Origin: Maledivibacter halophilus
GTDB taxonomy: Bacteria > Bacillota > Clostridia > Peptostreptococcales > Caminicellaceae
Reading direction: 5' to 3'
Assembly: GCF_900167445.1 (NCBI RefSeq)
Contig: NZ_FUZT01000003.1
Location: forward strand, 1-64,000
DNA: 64,000 bases
A model generated the notes under the pieces. It searched no databases. It was not told the DNA's origin and saw only the letters and a program-made list of their open reading frames with translations. The position numbers were made by a program, and so were the translations under genes. Numbering within the stretch: the stretch's first letter is position 1; every line of letters starts with the position of its first letter. Below, one piece after another: positions 1 to 8,602 of this stretch.

Positions 1-87
1 GGCTACGGTTTCCCTTCCCATTTGATCCTGAATAGACCTTACAACTGGTGTTGGTCCTGGAATCATAACTAATCTCCTATTTTTCAT
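1..87 (-). CDS. Class V PLP aminotransferase, N-terminal fragment (alanine/ureidoglycine-glyoxylate type)
   Basis: Only the first 29 residues are inside the window; the gene continues past the left edge. The protein begins MKNRRLVMIPGPTPV. The PGPT stretch at residues 10-13 is typical of the N-terminus of class V aminotransferases of the serine/alanine-glyoxylate family, which includes ureidoglycine-glyoxylate aminotransferase (PucG). A GGAGG ribosome-binding site lies 7 nt before the ATG. It follows the class I aminotransferase gene on the same strand after a 41-bp gap, so it is probably the last visible gene of the ureide cluster. A PucG role would suit the context, because allantoate breakdown yields ureidoglycine, but serine or alanine-glyoxylate transamination is equally possible from so short a fragment. 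Confidence 0.7.
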   Translation of the reverse strand, partial: MKNRRLVMIPGPTPVVRSIQDQMGRETVA

Positions 88-128
88 TTCTATACCTCCA
101 ATTAAAATTTTTTATTGAAAACTTTATA

Positions 129-1325
129 TTATTTTAATATAGATAAAGCTTTTTCCATCCTATCCATGGCTTCTTTTATCTTTTCAAGTGAATTTGAATA
201 TGATATTCTTACATTTTCTGGAGCCTCAAAAGCCTCACCAGGAACTACTGCTATATGGGCCTTATCAAGTAAGAAATTTGCCACATCCTTTGAATCTTTA
301 ATTATTTCTCCCTTGTAACTCTTTCCAAATAGGCTTGAAATATTAGGCATTAGATAAAAGGCACCTCTAGCTTGACTACATCTTATATCTTTCATTTTAT
401 TCAATCTATCCAAGAGATATTTCCTTCTTTTGTCATATTGAGTTCTCATATAATCTATGGATTCTTTAGGACCCTCCAATGCTTCTACTGCTGCCATTTG
501 TGATATAGAATTGGCACTGGTTGTCATATGCCCTTGTAAAGAAGTCATTCCCTTTATAACTTCAGCAGGCCCTGCACCATATCCAAGCCTCCATCCTGTC
601 ATGGCATAAGCTTTAGAAAATCCATTGACAACTATGGTCTTTTCCTTAATCTCAGATGAAAAGGAAGCTATGGATATATGTTTACAGCCATCATATACAA
701 GCTTTTCATATATCTCATCGGAAATAATATAAAAATCATGCTTTACTGCTAACTGACCTAATTCCCTAAGGGTTTCTTCTGTATAAACCGCCCCAGTTGG
801 ATTATTAGGTGTATTAATTATAATGGCCTTAGTTTTATCTGTGATAGCTTCTTTAATTTTTTGGATATTTAACTGAAATTCATCCTCTTCTTCGGTTTTA
901 ATCAAAACCGGTTTGCTGCCTGCAAGCTTAATCATTTCGATATAGCTTACCCAACAAGGGGTTGGTAATAATACCTCATCTCCTTCTTCACAAAGAGCCA
1001 ATACTGCATTGATTAATACTTGCTTGCCTCCAGTAGATACTATTATTTCCTTTGGACTATACTTAATTTTGTTATCCTCTAATAGCTTTTTACATATTGC
1101 TTCCCTTAATTCAACTGTTCCTGAAACAGTAGTATATTTGGTAAACCCTTCATCAATAGCTTTTTTGCCTATTCGGCAAACGTTTTCAGGAGTGTTAAAA
1201 TCAGGTTCTCCAACATTTAATGCAATTACATCTACACCTTGTCTTTTAAGGTCTAAAACCTTAGCTGTAAGTTCTACTGTTGCTGAAGGTTTCATATTTT
1301 TAACTCTTTTTGTCAACAACACCAT
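129..1325 (-). CDS. Class I/II pyridoxal-phosphate aminotransferase (aspartate aminotransferase-like)
   Basis: Cytosolic PLP enzyme of the AspC/AspB fold type I family, up to 398 residues, a normal length. Visible motifs are NTPNNPTGAVY (about 170), the Schiff-base lysine in GFSKAYAMTGWR (about 237) and the carboxylate-binding arginine in ENVRISYSNS near the C-terminus. The N-terminus KRVKNMKPSATVELTAK is typical of bacterial aspartate/aromatic aminotransferases. The start is uncertain. The first ATG (1325) directly abuts the GAAGGAGGA ribosome-binding site, so initiation at the TTG at codon 3 (1319) or 4 (1316) is more likely. It lies 41 bp upstream of a class V aminotransferase and downstream of ureide genes, which suggests a role in moving amino nitrogen. 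The exact substrate cannot be read from sequence. Confidence 0.9.
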   Translation of the reverse strand: MVLLTKRVKNMKPSATVELTAKVLDLKRQGVDVIALNVGEPDFNTPENVCRIGKKAIDEGFTKYTTVSGTVELREAICKKLLEDNKIKYSPKEIIVSTGGKQVLINAVLALCEEGDEVLLPTPCWVSYIEMIKLAGSKPVLIKTEEEDEFQLNIQKIKEAITDKTKAIIINTPNNPTGAVYTEETLRELGQLAVKHDFYIISDEIYEKLVYDGCKHISIASFSSEIKEKTIVVNGFSKAYAMTGWRLGYGAGPAEVIKGMTSLQGHMTTSANSISQMAAVEALEGPKESIDYMRTQYDKRRKYLLDRLNKMKDIRCSQARGAFYLMPNISSLFGKSYKGEIIKDSKDVANFLLDKAHIAVVPGEAFEAPENVRISYSNSLEKIKEAMDRMEKALSILK

Positions 1326-1578
1326 TCCTCCTTCAACTTATATGTTCCACTTTAGATATTTTACTATTGTTAAATATCTTTTCTCTTTATTAAATATATT
1401 CTACTTATTTTACAAAATCCCTTCTTTTTTTACAAAAAATTTTTTTGTTTTTTCTATAAAAAATAAAAAGCATAGGAAAAAGCCTCAACATACAATGTAT
1501 ATAGCAAAACCTATTAATAGTTTTACTTAAATTTTTGTATTTGCTTTTTCTATACTTTTAATTGAGATAATTGCATAA

Positions 1579-1591
1579 TTCCAATTTGGAA
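1579..1591. promoter_or_regulatory. Perfect palindrome in the 300-bp gap before the aminotransferase gene; possible operator
   Basis: The 300-bp gap between the racemase stop (1626) and the aminotransferase start (1325) is very AT-rich and holds no gene. It contains TTCCAATTTGGAA, a perfect 6-1-6 palindrome. IclR-family regulators bind short palindromes built from GGAA/TTCC arms, and an IclR gene ends this cluster, so this could be its operator. That link is inference, and no clear promoter pair was identified around it. Confidence 0.3.
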
Positions 1592-1625
1592 CAATTTCAT
1601 AATATATAGTAGTTCTCTAAAAATT

Positions 1626-2300
1626 TTAAAACTCAGGATTGTATCTTCTAACTTTGCTAGTTGAAACTCCATATTTAATTAATCCAGTTAAAATAATTAG
1701 AGCACAAGTTACACCATCTAATACTGGTACAGAAAGATTTTTTTGTATAATTCTATCTAATCCTGTCATCCCAGCACAGCCAAGTACTATAACCTCAGCT
1801 TTATCTTCCTTTACTGCCAGCTCAGCCGCTTTAGTTAGGCTTTCTTCTTCAGACCATTCATTATCTTTAGATTTTGGAGCTCTAACTGATGCCAGCATAT
1901 CCTGGAGATGATATTTTCTTACCAGAGCCTCCTTATTGGGAATTGAATGTTCTATTGGAGAAATTACTGAAAACTTATGTCCAAGCATCGAAGCAATTTT
2001 CATCGATGCCTCAGCTATTCCCACAACTGGTTTTCTTGTAATTTCCTTAATAAGATCAAGATTTGGATCAGAATGACATGCTATAATAAATCCATCAACC
2101 TTTTCTTCATTCTCTTTGACCAACTTTATCATACCAGTAGCGGACATAATATGGTCTTCATACCTTGCAATAAACCTAGGTCCTCCCATAGTAGGCTTAC
2201 ATATTATTTTAAACTCTCCTTTAGCATAGTTTTCAGCTGTCTTTTCTATGGCTTTAGTCATTTCTATATCACTGTTGGGGTTTATAATCATTATCTTCAC
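1626..2300 (-). CDS. Aspartate/glutamate/hydantoin racemase family protein (allantoin or hydantoin racemase-like)
   Basis: A 224-residue member of the Asp/Glu/hydantoin racemase superfamily, which performs two-cysteine, cofactor-free racemisation. The N-terminal strand MIINPNSD and both catalytic cysteines are visible: one in FIIACHSDPNLD (about residue 74) and one in VIVLGCAGMTGL (about 175). Family members racemise 5-substituted hydantoins or allantoin so that a stereospecific hydrolase can use both enantiomers. That matches the neighbouring allantoinase-type and carbamoylase-type genes. Translation starts at GTG (2300), 8 nt after GGGAGG. It lies 29 bp after the amidohydrolase gene on the same strand and is probably co-transcribed. 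An arylmalonate decarboxylase or Asp racemase role is less likely given the context. Confidence 0.8.
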   Translation of the reverse strand: MKIMIINPNSDIEMTKAIEKTAENYAKGEFKIICKPTMGGPRFIARYEDHIMSATGMIKLVKENEEKVDGFIIACHSDPNLDLIKEITRKPVVGIAEASMKIASMLGHKFSVISPIEHSIPNKEALVRKYHLQDMLASVRAPKSKDNEWSEEESLTKAAELAVKEDKAEVIVLGCAGMTGLDRIIQKNLSVPVLDGVTCALIILTGLIKYGVSTSKVRRYNPEF

Positions 2301-2329
2301 TTTATATTCCTCCCTTTATAACTCTAGAA

Positions 2330-3880
2330 TTACTTTATGCTATTCATTATATAAAATGATTTATATTCTAAATCAGTCCAGTTTTTATACCACTTTTGTA
2401 AATATGGCTTTATCTCCTGAAGCCTTTGGGCATATCTTACTTGCTTTTTACTTAATCCCTTGCTTATTTGTTTTCTTACTTCCTTATATAATAGTTCAAC
2501 ATCTATTGTAACAATTTTTCTATTTTCCATAATTATTTCTCCACCAATAATAACCGTATTAACATAGCTTCCCTTACAGCGATGTATAAATATATCTGCA
2601 ATATTTAAATTAGGTGACTGCCATGGATCATCCATTATTTTGTTTAAATCAATTAAAACAATATCTGCCTTCATTCCTGGCTTAATAGACCCCAATTCTC
2701 CATCAAATCCACAAACTCTAGCAGCATTAATAGTTCCCATCTTTAAAACATCAAAGGAATTCAATGGAGGAGTACTATCGAGATCAAATCCAGAGGTTCT
2801 ATGAAGGTAATAAATCATCCTAAGCTCCATAATACAATCTTCATCATCATTTATTCCCTTTCCATCAATCCCCAAGGATACATTTACTCCAGCTTTGTTG
2901 AGATAGTAAACAGGAGAAATCCCATTTCTTACAGCTAAGTTACAGCTTGGGTGATGGGTTGTCGATGCCTTATGGAAAGCCAAAAGCTCAATATCAGTTT
3001 CATTTAAATAAACTGCATGCCCCAATACTAAATTCTCATCCACTAATCCAATATCATCTAAATGGGCAAGTAAAGATTTCCTATACTTTCTTATTCCAAA
3101 GGCTTTTTGTATTGGAGTTTGTAGGGTATGTATATGTATAGGAAGCTTTCCTAATTTATCGGCCTTTTCCTTTACCCTAATTAAAAACTCATCGGTTGAA
3201 CCCTGAACCCAGCTAGGACCAAAAATAATTCTCGTATTATTATTATTGTATTTATGGTAAAGCCTTTCAAAAAGCTCCATATATTCCTCTATAGCAGCAG
3301 ACTTATCATAAAATACCATTGGCCTTGCAAAATCTTGCAAATCAGAAGGAAGAGTTTTAAAAAACTCAATATCATCATAGGCTAGGGTATTCATATTTCG
3401 TACCCCAGGAGAATATGCTATTCTTGCTCCCACTTTTTTATATCCTCTAATCTTTTTTTCTGCCTTTTCCATTGCCTTTGAATCCAAGGCATTTCCCCAA
3501 TCATTATGATGTATTGTGGTACAGCCGTTTTTAATATGACGAACAGCATTTAGCATAGTGTTGAGTTCTGGATCTATATCTGGAGCAAATGCCCAATCAA
3601 TTAAAGAATTTTCCAAAAAATCGTACAATACACCTCTTTGTATATATGAAAGCCCTTGCCCATGACTATGACCATCAATTATTCCAGGTATAGCCAGCTG
3701 TTTTCCATTCCCTTTGATTTCTACATTAGGATATTTCATTTTTAAAGAATCAAAATCCCCTACTTCAGCTATCCTTCCCTCTGAAATATAAATTCCACCA
3801 TTATTAATGATACCAGCTTCTTTTAAAGAAGGGTCAGTGATCAAATATTTGCTTCTAACCAATATATCCAAATTTCTCAT
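2330..3880 (-). CDS. Amidohydrolase superfamily protein (COG0402, deaminase/chlorohydrolase-like)
   Basis: Metal-dependent amidohydrolase of up to 516 residues. The metal motif IIDGHSHG is at about 67-74, HIHTLQT at about 250, a third histidine in LGHAVYLNE and the conserved aspartate in SLGIDGKGINDD. The C-terminal half has the usual GSIKPGMKADIVLID segment that completes the beta-sandwich. Relatives include guanine and cytosine deaminases, MTA/SAH deaminases, SsnA and the triazine hydrolases. The glutamate normally three residues after the second histidine (HxHxxE) is glutamine here, so the deaminase label is tentative. The first ATG sits directly after GGGGAG; a TTG three codons later (3871) has better spacing. 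Its place between the racemase and allantoate-hydrolase-like genes suggests a purine- or ureide-related substrate. Confidence 0.8.
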   Translation of the reverse strand: MRNLDILVRSKYLITDPSLKEAGIINNGGIYISEGRIAEVGDFDSLKMKYPNVEIKGNGKQLAIPGIIDGHSHGQGLSYIQRGVLYDFLENSLIDWAFAPDIDPELNTMLNAVRHIKNGCTTIHHNDWGNALDSKAMEKAEKKIRGYKKVGARIAYSPGVRNMNTLAYDDIEFFKTLPSDLQDFARPMVFYDKSAAIEEYMELFERLYHKYNNNNTRIIFGPSWVQGSTDEFLIRVKEKADKLGKLPIHIHTLQTPIQKAFGIRKYRKSLLAHLDDIGLVDENLVLGHAVYLNETDIELLAFHKASTTHHPSCNLAVRNGISPVYYLNKAGVNVSLGIDGKGINDDEDCIMELRMIYYLHRTSGFDLDSTPPLNSFDVLKMGTINAARVCGFDGELGSIKPGMKADIVLIDLNKIMDDPWQSPNLNIADIFIHRCKGSYVNTVIIGGEIIMENRKIVTIDVELLYKEVRKQISKGLSKKQVRYAQRLQEIKPYLQKWYKNWTDLEYKSFYIMNSIK

Positions 3881-3978
3881 CTCCCCTAAGTTTATTATGG
3901 GAATTATAAGATTGCCTTCAATAATTTTGATATATAAAATAGGTCTATTATGTAAATTTTTTCCTATACTATCACTAC

Positions 3979-5178
3979 CTACAATATTCGATCTAATCTA
4001 ATTATTGTATCTAACAATATCTCAGTCCCTTTTTTTATATCTTCCCAGTCTGTCCATTCATCGGGACAGTGGCTTTTCCCATCCTTACTTGGTACAAATA
4101 TCATTCCCGTTGGAACTTTATTAGCTATAGCTTTAGCATCATGGCCTGCGCCACTGGCCATAATTTGATAGGGAATATTTTTATCTATACAAGCCTCTTC
4201 AATACACTGAACTATTCTTCTACTTGTCTTAACAGGAGGCTTATTTATTAATAATTCAAATTTAAAGTCCACTTCCCCTATTGATTGTGCTGATTTTTTT
4301 ATTTTATTTACAGCCTTTTCTATTCTTTCTTGATTTAAGTCCCTCATTTCAAGTATTAATTCTACCCTACCGGGAATAATATTAACTGCCCCAGGAAACA
4401 CATCAGTTACTCCTATTGTAGCTACAAAAGGAGCTCCCATACTCTTTGCTATTTTCTCTATCTCAACCATAAGCTTAGATGCCCCCATCATTGCATCCTT
4501 TCTCAAATTCATAGGCGTTGTTCCTGCATGATTTGCCTCTCCTAAAGCACTTATTCTATATCTAGTTATTCCGGCAATACCTTTAACAATACCAATTGGA
4601 ATATCCTTACTAAACAAATCTCCTCCCTGTTCTATATGCAGCTCTAAAAATGCTTTAATTTCACTGGTATTTCTAATGGAGCTTTTCACATCATCCAAGG
4701 TTAGTCCATATTTTTTCAATTTGTCAGCTAATCCATTCTCTAAGGGATCCTGAAGGCCAACCATTACTCTACTGCCAAAGGTCCCTCCCATTTCACTACC
4801 TTCCTCTGCATTAAAAGATACTATTTCTATTGGATGCTTTGTCTTTATATTATTTTCCTCTAATACATAAATACATTCCAAAGCAGCATTCACACCTAAA
4901 TTCCCATCAAAAAGACCTCCATTTTTAACAGTATCCATATGGGAGCCTATCATTATTGATGGCAAATCATTATTTTTTCCTTCTCTTTTACCAAATACAT
5001 TTCCCAATCTATCTGTTTTTACTTTCAATCCAGCATCCTTCATTAAATCTTTAAAAACATCAGAAGCTTTATAATATACATCGCTGAAGGCGAGCCTTGT
5101 TATACCCTCCCCTTTTTTTCTTCCAATTTCTCCAATTTTTAAAATATTCGATTTAAGTCTTGTCAGATTTATATTCAT
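3979..5178 (-). CDS. allC: M20 family carbamoylase: allantoate amidohydrolase or N-carbamoyl-L-amino acid hydrolase
   Basis: A 399-residue M20/M28 zinc enzyme of the hydantoinase/carbamoylase (HyuC/AllC) family, which hydrolyses a ureido group to amine, CO2 and ammonia. Metal and catalytic motifs appear in order: GSHMDTVKNGGLFDG (about 79-93), FNAEEGSEMGGTFGS (about 118), the histidine in LELHIEQGG (about 182), the dimer-domain segment NHAGTTPM, GAGHDAKA (about 344) and SKDGKSHCPDEW near the C-terminus. A GAGG site lies 6 nt before the ATG. Clustering with an allantoinase-type gene, a racemase and glyoxylate-type aminotransferases favours allantoate amidohydrolase. N-carbamoyl amino acid hydrolase cannot be excluded, because the two are not separable by eye. 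Confidence 0.8.
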   Translation of the reverse strand: MNINLTRLKSNILKIGEIGRKKGEGITRLAFSDVYYKASDVFKDLMKDAGLKVKTDRLGNVFGKREGKNNDLPSIMIGSHMDTVKNGGLFDGNLGVNAALECIYVLEENNIKTKHPIEIVSFNAEEGSEMGGTFGSRVMVGLQDPLENGLADKLKKYGLTLDDVKSSIRNTSEIKAFLELHIEQGGDLFSKDIPIGIVKGIAGITRYRISALGEANHAGTTPMNLRKDAMMGASKLMVEIEKIAKSMGAPFVATIGVTDVFPGAVNIIPGRVELILEMRDLNQERIEKAVNKIKKSAQSIGEVDFKFELLINKPPVKTSRRIVQCIEEACIDKNIPYQIMASGAGHDAKAIANKVPTGMIFVPSKDGKSHCPDEWTDWEDIKKGTEILLDTIIRLDRIL

Positions 5179-5225
5179 AATTCAACCTCATTTCATAATA
5201 GTTACTTAAATTTATGATAATCAAT

Positions 5226-5264
5226 GAAAATCAAGTAGCTTTAAATTGATATTTAAAGCTACTT
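5226..5264 (-). terminator. Intrinsic terminator after the symporter gene
   Basis: On the minus strand a perfect 13-bp stem (AAGTAGCTTTAAA paired with its complement, six-base loop) is followed by GATTTTC. It lies 29 bp after the symporter stop, so it can end or attenuate the allB-symporter transcript before the allC-like gene. Confidence 0.75.
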
Positions 5265-5292
5265 AATATATAATAAAGTTGTTGTGTTTTGT

Positions 5293-6738
5293 TTATGCTA
5301 TGCCATTTTCCTGATATTGTTGATCGTCAAAAAACCTATTTATAATCTCTTTATTAGGAGGTGGTGTAGCTAAACTTACTAATATATTTGCCAAGGTTGA
5401 AGTAAATATAGAAGGCAGTATGGGAAACCATCCAAAGGGCTTTTGCAATGCATACCATATTATTGCAGTAACTATACCAACAATCATACCTGCTAATCCA
5501 CCTTGAGCATTAGATCTCTTCCATGCAAACCCTATTATTACAGTCATTGCAAGCATAGAACCCAATATTCCCACCATATTTGCCTGTATCCACATAACAG
5601 TTGAAGTCATAAACATAGTTGAAATAATAGCTAATATCCCTATTATTAAAGTAGCATATCTTGATATCTTTAATATCTTCTTTGAGTCAGTATTATTAGG
5701 GTTTATGAACTTTTGATATATATCCCTAACCGCTGTAGTCCCTGACAATAGCAATACAGAATCAGCTGTTGATACTGAAGCTGCAAGAATTGATGCTAAA
5801 ACTATTCCTCCTAAAACAGGAGATAAAAGCTCTTTTACCATTATAGGAGCAACTGCATCTGGGTTGGTGATACCTGGAAATAATATTTTACCTGATAATC
5901 CTATTAACATAGTAGGTACATAAAATAAAAGTAAAGTAAATCCTGTCCATCCTTGACTCATTCTAGCAACATGTTCATCTTTGCAAGAATAAAATCTGGT
6001 CATAATTTGAGGCACTCCAAAGTTTCCAATTCCCCATGTGATACACCATGATATAGCTAACCCCCAGGTCATTGCCCCTCCTGCAAATGGATCCAAGGCT
6101 TCTGGCTCAATTTGTGCCAATGTTAAATGGAGCTCTTTAAAACCTCCAACTTTTCCTAAGGATACAAAGGTTAGTATAAATACACCTATTAATATTAAAA
6201 CTGTTGATATAGTATCTGTCCAGGCTACAGAAATCATGCCTCCTGTTATTGTGAATATAATAAATACTACCCCTATAATTATTATTGCAGTATTAACAGG
6301 TATTCCAGTTGCAACATTTACTAAAACGCTGGATCCCACCAATTGTGCACAAGTAAATAATAATGTTGAAAACAAAATTAATACTGCAGCAATACCACTA
6401 TGAATTTTTCCATATCTTTCTTCTAGAAAATCCGGTAAAGTCACCTTTCCAAATCTTCTTAGCCTTGCAGCAAACCACCCTGCAAATATTATGGTAGAAA
6501 TTGCAGTTCCTGCCCAATTCCACCAGCCGCCCCATCCCAGCTGATAATAATATCCTAAATACCCCATAACCGATACGGTGCTGACGATGGTGGCAAAATA
6601 AGTGCCTGTACTTGGTATAATTCCCAAGCTTCGTCCTGCAACTGCCCAATCATCTGCATTTTTCACATATTTAGAAACAAATATTCCTGCTAAAAGAATT
6701 ATTATAAGATATAGAAGCATCATCAAACTATAGATCAT
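5293..6738 (-). CDS. Sodium:solute symporter (SSS family), probable ureide/purine-related importer
   Basis: A 481-residue integral membrane protein of the SSS (SLC5) family with about 13 hydrophobic segments. Family features are the N-terminal DDWAVAGRSLG motif after TM1, the glycine-rich GYLGYYYQLGWGGWWNW segment and the core TM8-like stretch LASILAASVSTADSVLLL, whose serine and threonine residues match the sodium-site region of the family. The family couples sodium entry to uptake of sugars, proline, pantothenate or ureides. The substrate is inferred only from the neighbouring ureide-hydrolase genes. A GGAGAGG site precedes the ATG, and the gene is 18 bp downstream of a 46-residue membrane protein that probably works with it. 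Confidence 0.85.
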   Translation of the reverse strand: MIYSLMMLLYLIIILLAGIFVSKYVKNADDWAVAGRSLGIIPSTGTYFATIVSTVSVMGYLGYYYQLGWGGWWNWAGTAISTIIFAGWFAARLRRFGKVTLPDFLEERYGKIHSGIAAVLILFSTLLFTCAQLVGSSVLVNVATGIPVNTAIIIIGVVFIIFTITGGMISVAWTDTISTVLILIGVFILTFVSLGKVGGFKELHLTLAQIEPEALDPFAGGAMTWGLAISWCITWGIGNFGVPQIMTRFYSCKDEHVARMSQGWTGFTLLLFYVPTMLIGLSGKILFPGITNPDAVAPIMVKELLSPVLGGIVLASILAASVSTADSVLLLSGTTAVRDIYQKFINPNNTDSKKILKISRYATLIIGILAIISTMFMTSTVMWIQANMVGILGSMLAMTVIIGFAWKRSNAQGGLAGMIVGIVTAIIWYALQKPFGWFPILPSIFTSTLANILVSLATPPPNKEIINRFFDDQQYQENGIA

Positions 6739-6756
6739 AACGTTTTCCTCTCCTTC

Positions 6757-6897
6757 CTATTTTTCTTTTATTTCAATTTGTCTTTTCCTTTCCTTTGCTC
6801 TTTTTTCGCCAATAAGGGCAAAAGCCATAGGCAGCATACAAAGTATTATAAAAAATAACCAATACAATTTTAAATTTTTAGGAATATAATCCAACAT
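6757..6897 (-). CDS. Small single-span membrane protein, probable symporter accessory subunit
   Basis: A short gene of 46 residues starting MLDYIPKNLK. One hydrophobic span (about residues 11-30, YWLFFIILCMLPMAFALI) is followed by a strongly basic and charged tail (GEKRAKERKRQIE). A GGGGAGG ribosome-binding site lies about 10 nt before the ATG. The stop is 18 bp before the symporter start, so the two are co-transcribed and probably translated in tandem. Tiny single-span proteins encoded just upstream of SSS or related symporters are known as small accessory proteins in Firmicutes. That family assignment is by size, topology and position, not by a search. It probably sits in the membrane with its basic tail inside. 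Confidence 0.75.
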   Translation of the reverse strand: MLDYIPKNLKLYWLFFIILCMLPMAFALIGEKRAKERKRQIEIKEK

Positions 6898-7036
6898 ATG
6901 TTCATTTCCTCCCCAATTATTTTTAATACAATCAATATTTAATGATAAACCACCTTAAGGTTTAATTTACACATCTTAAAACTATCGATACTCTTGCCAT
7001 CTTTCCATGTATAAATTGACCTTTAAATTTGTTTCT

Positions 7037-8425
7037 TTATATAATAGGCTTTATCAATTCTCCCCATCCTTCTGCTCCTTCATCCACTTCTGTATTCTCC
7101 ATAATAACTCTGCCTCTAACAATTGTATGTTCTGGCATACCCTTAAGTTTCCATCCTTCGTATACCCTTGCAATATCCTTAGCCTTAGAATACATCTTAT
7201 CCCTTGACACTGTAAACTCTTTATTCATATCTACAATTACAAAATCTGCATCTGAACCAACTTCAATGACTCCTTTTCTAGGATAAATATTAAATATTTT
7301 TGCAGGGTTTTCAGAAATAAGCTCTACAACTCTTTTTAATGTTATCCTTCCTTCATTAACTGCATTTAGCATTAGTGGAAGCCTTAAATCTATACCAGGA
7401 AAACCAGCTGGAGATGCAAAAATATCCTCAAGTCCCTTTTCTTTTTCTGAAAGTAAAAATGGTCCATGATCACTTCCAATAAAGTCAACGCTACCATCAT
7501 TAATATAATCCCATAGTTTATCAACAATTTCTTTATTTCTTAGGGGTGGATTACATTTTGCGAAGGGTCCTAATTCTCTAATTTTGTCCTCTGTAAGGAA
7601 TAAATAATGGGGACATGTTTCAAGATATAATTCTTGTCCTTCATATTTTGCTTTTTTTACCATTTCCATAGCTTCTGGCGTGGAAATATGTACAAATTCA
7701 ATTTTAGCCCCGGTTTCCTTTGCAAATTGAATGAGTTTTGAAACTGTTTCAAACTCACTGATTGGGGGACGTGACTCTGCATGAGCCATAAAATCTGTTC
7801 TGCCTTTATCTCTAAGCTCTTTAATCTTTCTTTGAATGATATCATTGTTTTCTGAATGTACAGCACATATAAGTCCTGTTTTTGCCACTTCCTTAAATCC
7901 ATCAAGTATTTCCCCATCATTTGCCATTGTCAATCCAATAAATTCTTCATCTCTACCCTCTGGAGCTTCATGGAGAAATGTCTTATATGCTATTATTCCT
8001 TCCTTGGCTATCTTAGAAATTTCCTCTGGAAATTCTGCTCCAGCAGCACCAAAAAATGCAAAATCCACTAATGCCTGGGGCTTTGCAACTTTGATTCTGT
8101 TTTTTAATATTTCTGGTGAATATTGTGGTGGCTTTGATATGGGATGCTCAAGTACAGTTGTAACTCCTCCAGCAGCTGCTGCCATTGTTCCCGTTTTAAA
8201 TGTCTCCCTATCAGATCTACCGGGATCTCTAAAATGCACATGGGGGTCGATACCTCCTGGTAGAACAATTTTATCCTTTGCATCAATTATTTTTTCTCCC
8301 TCTGGTAAAAACCTATCCTCACATATTGCAGCAATTTTACCTTCATAGACAGCTATCCCTCCCTTCACTAATCCTCCATTTGTAAATACTAGACCATTTT
8401 TGATTACCAAATCTGCCTTTTTCAT
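7037..8425 (-). CDS. allB: Allantoinase / dihydropyrimidinase-type cyclic amidohydrolase
   Basis: A 462-residue cytosolic amidohydrolase of the allantoinase/hydantoinase/dihydroorotase branch. The N-terminal metal motif is DPHVHFRDPG (about 58-67). The bridging lysine is probably in IAYKTFLHE (about 148). Histidines are in CAVHSENND (about 188) and FVHISTPEA (about 245), and the catalytic aspartate is in FIGSDHGPF (about 316). LETCPHYLFL and KCNPPLR are typical of allantoinases. The enzyme opens a cyclic ureide such as allantoin to allantoate. The start has a good AAGGAGG site. It is the first gene of the ureide cluster after the IclR gene. D-hydantoinase is the main alternative. Confidence 0.8.
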   Translation of the reverse strand: MKKADLVIKNGLVFTNGGLVKGGIAVYEGKIAAICEDRFLPEGEKIIDAKDKIVLPGGIDPHVHFRDPGRSDRETFKTGTMAAAAGGVTTVLEHPISKPPQYSPEILKNRIKVAKPQALVDFAFFGAAGAEFPEEISKIAKEGIIAYKTFLHEAPEGRDEEFIGLTMANDGEILDGFKEVAKTGLICAVHSENNDIIQRKIKELRDKGRTDFMAHAESRPPISEFETVSKLIQFAKETGAKIEFVHISTPEAMEMVKKAKYEGQELYLETCPHYLFLTEDKIRELGPFAKCNPPLRNKEIVDKLWDYINDGSVDFIGSDHGPFLLSEKEKGLEDIFASPAGFPGIDLRLPLMLNAVNEGRITLKRVVELISENPAKIFNIYPRKGVIEVGSDADFVIVDMNKEFTVSRDKMYSKAKDIARVYEGWKLKGMPEHTIVRGRVIMENTEVDEGAEGWGELIKPII

Positions 8426-8461
8426 TTATGATGTCCTCCTTACTTTATTTTTTCTTGCCTT

Positions 8462-8566
8462 AAGTGAAACAAATTCAAAAGTAAATTTATACATCAAAAA
8501 ATTGCAAAAGTATGGATATTTATAGTATGTATAAACTAAGTTTTAAGATTGCTTCACCATAGCAAG
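8462..8566. repeat. MITE-like interspersed repeat, copy 1
   Basis: Between the IclR stop and the allB start. The left end AGTGAAACAAATTC continues to AAATTTATAC, and the right end GTATAAACTAAG continues to ATTGCTTCAC. The ends are imperfect inverted copies of each other over about 30 bp. The left end recurs almost exactly at 38248-38277 and the right end at about 38358-38388; a short left-end piece recurs at about 35865. No coding capacity. This looks like a small non-autonomous element or mobile hairpin repeat. It lies in the allB leader and could influence allB expression. Confidence 0.6.
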
Positions 8567-8602
8567 TTAATAACCTAGTAAAATTAGAATTATACAATTT
8601 CC

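Noticed and set aside
1009-1530. A 173-codon plus-strand frame over the aminotransferase start
   Set aside because: Antisense to a conserved gene, low-complexity tail from the AT-rich gap and no ribosome-binding site.
7836-8348. A 170-codon plus-strand frame inside allB
   Set aside because: Antisense shadow of a well-supported gene; composition reflects the complementary codons.
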